64,000 nt of DNA from Pseudomonas sp. RIT-PI-q (GTDB lineage Bacteria; Pseudomonadota; Gammaproteobacteria; Pseudomonadales; Pseudomonadaceae): positions 62,001-126,000 of the forward strand of contig NZ_LHPC01000046.1 of assembly GCF_001297125.1 (NCBI RefSeq). Direction: 5' to 3'. The translations under genes and the position numbers were made by a program. Below the pieces are notes generated by a model. That model was not told the DNA's origin and searched no databases. It saw only the letters and a list, made by a program, of their open reading frames with translations. Shown here one piece after another: positions 60,352 through 64,000 of this stretch (position 1 is its first letter; the number at the start of each line of letters is the position of its first letter).

Positions 60352-60379
60352 GGCCCGGTCAGATAGACCGCGCCGCCCC

Positions 60380-60470
60380 ATTCGCGGGCAAGCCCGCTCC
60401 CACAGGAACCACGTCGGGCACAAAGGTTGTGTTCACCCCGTTCACTGTGGGAGCGGGCTTGCCCGCGATG
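60380..60470. repeat. REP pair (REPIN) between binding protein and permease genes
   Basis: Inverted GGGCTTGCCCGC REP copies inside the ABC operon. Such a hairpin after a binding-protein gene can protect the upstream mRNA and keep that protein in excess. Confidence 0.9.
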
Positions 60471-60506
60471 ACGGCCTCCCAGGCAACACACATTCCGGAA
60501 CCCGTA

Positions 60507-61466
60507 ATGAAACAGAAAAAAGCCCAATGGCCTTGGCACGTACTAACCGTGCTGGTGCTGATCGGCCTGGCCGGCGCGTTGTACTACGCCACCTCGCTGA
60601 TGTCCTACGAATGGCGCTGGAACCGCGTGCCGCAATACTTCGCCTACCACGCCGAAGAATCCCAGCGCGCCGCCGACATCGCAACCGTCAGCGAACTGGT
60701 GCGCAAGGGCGATAAAGCCGAAGTCACCCTGCGCAACGATGCCGGCGATGAGCAACATCTGGTCGTCGACGACAACAGCCTGCAAGTCGCCCAGGGCGAT
60801 GACGTGGCCGAAGGCGACGTGATTGGCGTGACCCGGCATTGGGCGGCCGGACCGCTGATGTGGGGCCTTTGGACCACCTTGTGGTTGTCCGTGGTGTCCG
60901 GCGTGCTCGGCCTGCTGATCGGCCTCGCCACTGGCCTGTGCCGTCTGTCGAACAACCCGACCCTGCGCGACCTCTCGACTATCTACGTCGAACTCGTTCG
61001 TGGCACGCCGCTGCTGGTACAGATCTTCATTTTCTACTTCTTCATCGGCACCGTGATGAACCTGTCCCGGGAATTCGCCGGGATCGCCGCGCTATCGCTG
61101 TTCACCGGCGCCTACGTCGCCGAGATCATCCGTTCGGGCGTGCAGTCGATCGCCCGTGGCCAAAACGAAGCCGCGCGCTCCCTGGGTTTGAGCGCTGGCC
61201 AGTCGATGCGCCACGTGGTGCTGCCGCAAGCCTTGAAACGCGTGCTGCCGCCATTGGCCGGGCAATTCATCAGTCTGGTCAAGGACACCTCGCTGGTGTC
61301 GGTGATCGCGATTACCGAACTGCTGAAAAGCGGTCGCGAAGTCATCACCACCTCGTTCTCGCCGTTCGAAATCCTGTTCTGCGTGGCCGGGCTGTATTTG
61401 TTGATCAACCTGCCGCTGTCGAAAATCGCCAGCCGGTTAGAGCGGAGGCTCGCGCAAAGTGATTGA
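60507..61466 (+). CDS. Amino acid ABC transporter permease with periplasmic insert
   Basis: The 319-residue protein begins with a membrane helix (about 10-31). A stretch of about 85 residues follows that looks extracytoplasmic and beta-rich (KAEVTLRNDAGDEQHLVVDD, VAEGDVIGVTRHW). Then comes the usual HisM/GltK-type permease domain with an EAA loop (GQNEAARSLGLSAGQSMRHVVLPQALKRVLPPL). Only one permease gene is present, so it would act as a homodimer. The insert between first and second helix is larger than in typical HisQ/HisM permeases. The frame upstream through the REP (to 60330) is rejected. Confidence 0.9.
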   Translation: MKQKKAQWPWHVLTVLVLIGLAGALYYATSLMSYEWRWNRVPQYFAYHAEESQRAADIATVSELVRKGDKAEVTLRNDAGDEQHLVVDDNSLQVAQGDDVAEGDVIGVTRHWAAGPLMWGLWTTLWLSVVSGVLGLLIGLATGLCRLSNNPTLRDLSTIYVELVRGTPLLVQIFIFYFFIGTVMNLSREFAGIAALSLFTGAYVAEIIRSGVQSIARGQNEAARSLGLSAGQSMRHVVLPQALKRVLPPLAGQFISLVKDTSLVSVIAITELLKSGREVITTSFSPFEILFCVAGLYLLINLPLSKIASRLERRLAQSD

Positions 61467-62193
61467 AGTCCGCGATCTGGTAAAAGTCTTCGACACCCGT
61501 GGCCACGTGGTTCGCGCGGTGGATAACGTCACCACGCAAGTGGCCAAGGGCGAAGTGCTGGTGGTGATCGGTCCGTCCGGTTCCGGCAAATCGACGTTCT
61601 TGCGTTGCCTCAATGGCCTCGAAGAGTTCGACTCGGGCTCGGTGAGCATCGATGGCCTGCAACTGGCCGACCCGAAAACCGACGTGAATGCCTACCGCCG
61701 TGAAGTCGGCATGGTGTTCCAGCACTTCAACCTGTTCCCGCACATGACCGTGCTGGAAAACCTCTGCCTGGCGCAGAAAGTCGTGCGCAAGCGCGGCAAG
61801 AAGGAGCGCGAGGCCAAGGCTTTGGCGTTGCTGGAAAAGGTCGGCATTGCGCAGAAGGCCAACGAATTTCCATCGCGCCTTTCAGGCGGTCAGCAACAGC
61901 GGGTGGCGATTGCCCGGGCATTGGCCATGGAACCGAAGGTCATGCTGTTTGATGAGCCGACTTCGGCGCTCGACCCGGAAATGGTCGGCGAAGTGCTGGA
62001 CGTAATGAAAACCCTGGCCGTGGAAGGCATGACCATGGTTTGCGTCACCCACGAAATGGGCTTTGCGCGGGAAGTGGCAGATCGGGTGTTGTTCTTCGAT
62101 CACGGCAAATTGCTGGAAGACGCCTCGCCAGCGGAGTTCTTCGATGCACCGAAGGATCCTCGGGCGCAGGCCTTCTTGCGGCAGGTTCTATAA
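61459..62193 (+). CDS. Amino acid ABC transporter ATPase
   Basis: The 244-residue ATPase of the GlnQ/HisP type has Walker A GPSGSGKST, Q-loop MVFQHFNLFPHMTVLENL, signature LSGGQQQRVAIARAL, Walker B VMLFDEPTSALDPE and the switch His in VCVTHEMGFAREV. The start is GTG 61459, overlapping the permease stop by 8 bases; a GGAGG lies about 10 bases upstream. It completes the binding protein-permease-ATPase set. Confidence 0.94.
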   Translation: MIEVRDLVKVFDTRGHVVRAVDNVTTQVAKGEVLVVIGPSGSGKSTFLRCLNGLEEFDSGSVSIDGLQLADPKTDVNAYRREVGMVFQHFNLFPHMTVLENLCLAQKVVRKRGKKEREAKALALLEKVGIAQKANEFPSRLSGGQQQRVAIARALAMEPKVMLFDEPTSALDPEMVGEVLDVMKTLAVEGMTMVCVTHEMGFAREVADRVLFFDHGKLLEDASPAEFFDAPKDPRAQAFLRQVL

Positions 62194-62214
62194 CTCAGGC
62201 GCCTGTCAGATCGT

Positions 62215-62306
62215 AATCGCGGGCAAGCCCGCTCCCACGGTGTTTTCAGTGTTCATGCAATTTGCGTAACACTGATGAATCCTGTGGGAGCGGGCTTGCC
62301 CGCGAT
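62215..62306. repeat. REP pair (REPIN) between ABC ATPase and chemoreceptor genes
   Basis: Inverted GGGCTTGCCCGC REP copies between two convergent genes. An extra GTGTTTTCAGTGTTCA / TAACACTGA inverted piece sits in the spacer. Confidence 0.9.
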
Positions 62307-62349
62307 ACCATCACCTCGGTTCTGTGTGAACCGAGGCATCCGCATCACC

Positions 62350-64000
62350 TCAAACCTTGAACCGCCCCACCAACATCTGCAGATGCGTCCCCAACCGCGC
62401 CAACTCAACGCTGGACGCCGCCGTCTCTTCACTCGCTGCCGACGTCTGCTCGGACACATCGCGCACATTCAGCACGCTGCGGTTGATCTCTTCGGCCACC
62501 GCGCTCTGCTGCTCGGCCGCCGCTGCAATCTGCTGGTTCATCGACTGAATCGCCGACACCGTGCGAGTGATGCTTTCCAGTGAACCCCCGGCGCGGCGGG
62601 GCAGTTCGACGCTGCTGTCGGTCAGGGTGCGGCTGTTGTCCATGATGGTCGCGACTTGCTGGGTGCCGGTTTGCAGGCCGACGATCAGCTCTTCGATTTC
62701 TTCGGTGGATTTCTGCGTGCGTTGAGCGAGGCTGCGGACCTCGTCGGCGACCACCGCAAACCCGCGTCCGGCTTCACCGGCACGGGCAGCTTCGATCGCC
62801 GCGTTGAGCGCCAGCAGGTTGGTTTGCTGGGCCACCGACTTGATGACATCGAGCACGCTGCCGATCTTGTCGCTTTCGCGCTTGAGGTGTCCCATGGCTT
62901 CGGTGGAATTGCCGACTTCCAGGGCCAGGCGTTCGATCTGGGCGATGGCTTCGCCGACCACTTTGTCACCTTCGCGGGCCTGCTGGTCGGCGGCGAGGGC
63001 GGCCTCCGAGGCTTCTTCGGCGTTGCGCGCAACTTCTTGCACCGTCGCGGTCATTTCATTCATGGCGGTAGCCACCTGGTCGGTTTCGACTTTCTGGCTG
63101 TTGACCCCGGCGCTGGTCTGCTCGGTGACCGCCGAGAGTTCTTCGGCGGCGCTGGCAATTTGCGTGACGCCATCGCTGATGCCGCCGATCAACTCGCGCA
63201 GGCCCAGGGTCATGCTCTGCATGGCGCGTTGCAGTTGACCCAGTTCGTCCTGGCGCTTGGAGATGAGGTTGTGGGTCAGGTCGCCGGCCGCGACACGCTC
63301 GGCCACTTTCAGGGTCTGGCTCAGCGGGATCACGATCTGGCGGGTGATGGCCCAGGCGGCGAGGATGCCGAAGGCCAGCGCCAGAGCGGTGGCCAACAGC
63401 AGCATATTCTTGGCTTGCGCGGCGTCTGTGTCGCGGACGATGGTTTGCGAGGCGGTCAGCTTCTTGCTGACTTCGAACAGGATCTCGCCTTGCTCGGCCA
63501 TGCGTTTGAGTGCGGCGGCGCTGGCCACCTGGGAGTCGCGGTACTGGCTGACGGCAGCGCGGTAGGCTTTGAGCGAATCGGTGGCCTGTTGCAGGTTGGC
63601 GATGTGCTGTTCCGGCAGTTTTGAAGGCAGACTCTCGAGGTTTTTCAGGGCGTTGTCGATGGCGTCCAGCGCGGGTTGCTCGGCCTCGGGCTTGCCGCTG
63701 TAGGTGTAGCCGCGGACCTGGAAGCGCGCTTGCTGGATCAGCTTGCTCAGGTCGATCACGCTGTTGAAATCGGCGACGCTGTCACCCTGCAGCAAGGACT
63801 TTTCGACTTCAGCCACGCGCGCCACAGCATTATCGGCGGTGGCGCCGAGTTTGCTGCGGGCGTCTTCGCGGTTGGCGCCGGCCTGGGTCATGGCGCTGAA
63901 GGCTTGTTTGTACTGACTGACGGCGGCGAGTTGCTGGTCGATCATCGCCACATCAGCCGGTTGTTCGATCAGCGTGCGCGCGGTTTTCAAGCCGGTGTCG
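62350..64000 (-). CDS. Methyl-accepting chemotaxis protein, HBM-type sensor (5' end outside window)
   Basis: The frame stays open to the window edge, so the N-terminus is missing. The visible part of about 550 residues shows an all-helical periplasmic region (ARFQVRGYTYSGKPEAEQPALD) typical of helical bimodular (HBM) sensors. A membrane helix follows (LLLATALALAFGILAAWAI), then HAMP (IPLSQTLKVAERVAAGDL) and the signalling domain with tip EAARAGEAGRGFAVVADEVR. HBM receptors such as McpS and McpK bind organic acids. The gene neighbourhood (opgGH, ABC) matches that of McpK, the alpha-ketoglutarate receptor of P. aeruginosa, so a similar ligand is plausible. Confidence 0.88.
   Translation of the reverse strand, partial: DTGLKTARTLIEQPADVAMIDQQLAAVSQYKQAFSAMTQAGANREDARSKLGATADNAVARVAEVEKSLLQGDSVADFNSVIDLSKLIQQARFQVRGYTYSGKPEAEQPALDAIDNALKNLESLPSKLPEQHIANLQQATDSLKAYRAAVSQYRDSQVASAAALKRMAEQGEILFEVSKKLTASQTIVRDTDAAQAKNMLLLATALALAFGILAAWAITRQIVIPLSQTLKVAERVAAGDLTHNLISKRQDELGQLQRAMQSMTLGLRELIGGISDGVTQIASAAEELSAVTEQTSAGVNSQKVETDQVATAMNEMTATVQEVARNAEEASEAALAADQQAREGDKVVGEAIAQIERLALEVGNSTEAMGHLKRESDKIGSVLDVIKSVAQQTNLLALNAAIEAARAGEAGRGFAVVADEVRSLAQRTQKSTEEIEELIVGLQTGTQQVATIMDNSRTLTDSSVELPRRAGGSLESITRTVSAIQSMNQQIAAAAEQQSAVAEEINRSVLNVRDVSEQTSAASEETAASSVELARLGTHLQMLVGRFKV

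Overview
The window is about 64 kb of a Pseudomonas chromosome. Gene order and protein sequences point to the P. fluorescens group: the blocks hisA-hisF, ctpA-envC-gpmI-rhodanese-grxC-secB-trmL, ntrC-ntrB...glnA-thiI-typA, fbp, hut, and pip-dtd-opgG-opgH-ABC-MCP follow the order I recall from P. aeruginosa PAO1 (about PA5141 down to PA5072). The DNA is GC-rich. Intergenic spaces are filled with inverted pairs of Pseudomonas REP sequences. I see no prophage, intact insertion sequence, CRISPR array, rRNA or tRNA.

Layout. 1-2.5 kb: end of a DUF2164 gene, hisA, hisF and a periplasmic solute-binding protein. 2.6-7.8 kb, minus strand: divergent polysaccharide deacetylase, ctpA, envC, gpmI. 7.9-10.1 kb: rhodanese-like protein, grxC, secB, trmL (minus) and a small membrane protein. 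10.1-16.9 kb is a nitrogen-control island: an NrsZ-type sRNA (three repeat units, own sigma-54 promoter), ntrC, ntrB, two DUF4124 proteins, an unknown exported protein and glnA, with NtrC-like boxes and sigma-54 promoters. 17-31 kb: thiI, typA, a YkgJ-type protein, glgP, a large membrane pair (DUF2339/DUF3999), fbp, DUF924 and the wreck of a toxin-antitoxin locus. 31.4-34.5 kb: an amino-acid-type chemoreceptor, a small lipoprotein and a lipocalin.

34.6-50.9 kb is a complete histidine-utilisation (hut) locus. It holds hutF divergent from hutCD, then hutU, an NCS1 permease, the hutXWV ABC transporter, hutH1, hutH2, hutT, hutI and hutG. The genes take histidine up, convert it to urocanate, imidazolonepropionate, formimidoylglutamate and formylglutamate, and release glutamate. 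The hutU promoter region shows a sigma-54 core, a HutC operator over the expected start site and an upstream nested inverted repeat suited to an enhancer-binding protein. The hutH1 product has lost the Ala-Ser-Gly triad that forms the catalytic MIO cofactor, while hutH2 keeps it; this is the most interesting protein-level observation here.

51-64 kb: an orphan choline/betaine-type binding protein, an alpha/beta hydrolase, pip, dtd, opgG-opgH (osmoregulated glucans, preceded by a possible 23-codon leader peptide), a polar amino-acid-type ABC transporter and a chemoreceptor cut by the window edge.

Most genes are core Pseudomonas genes. The observations most worth following are the MIO-less HutH1, the NrsZ-type RNA, the hutU control region, the opgG leader ORF, the uncharacterised DUF2339/DUF3999 pair, the chimeric REP element and the decayed toxin-antitoxin locus.
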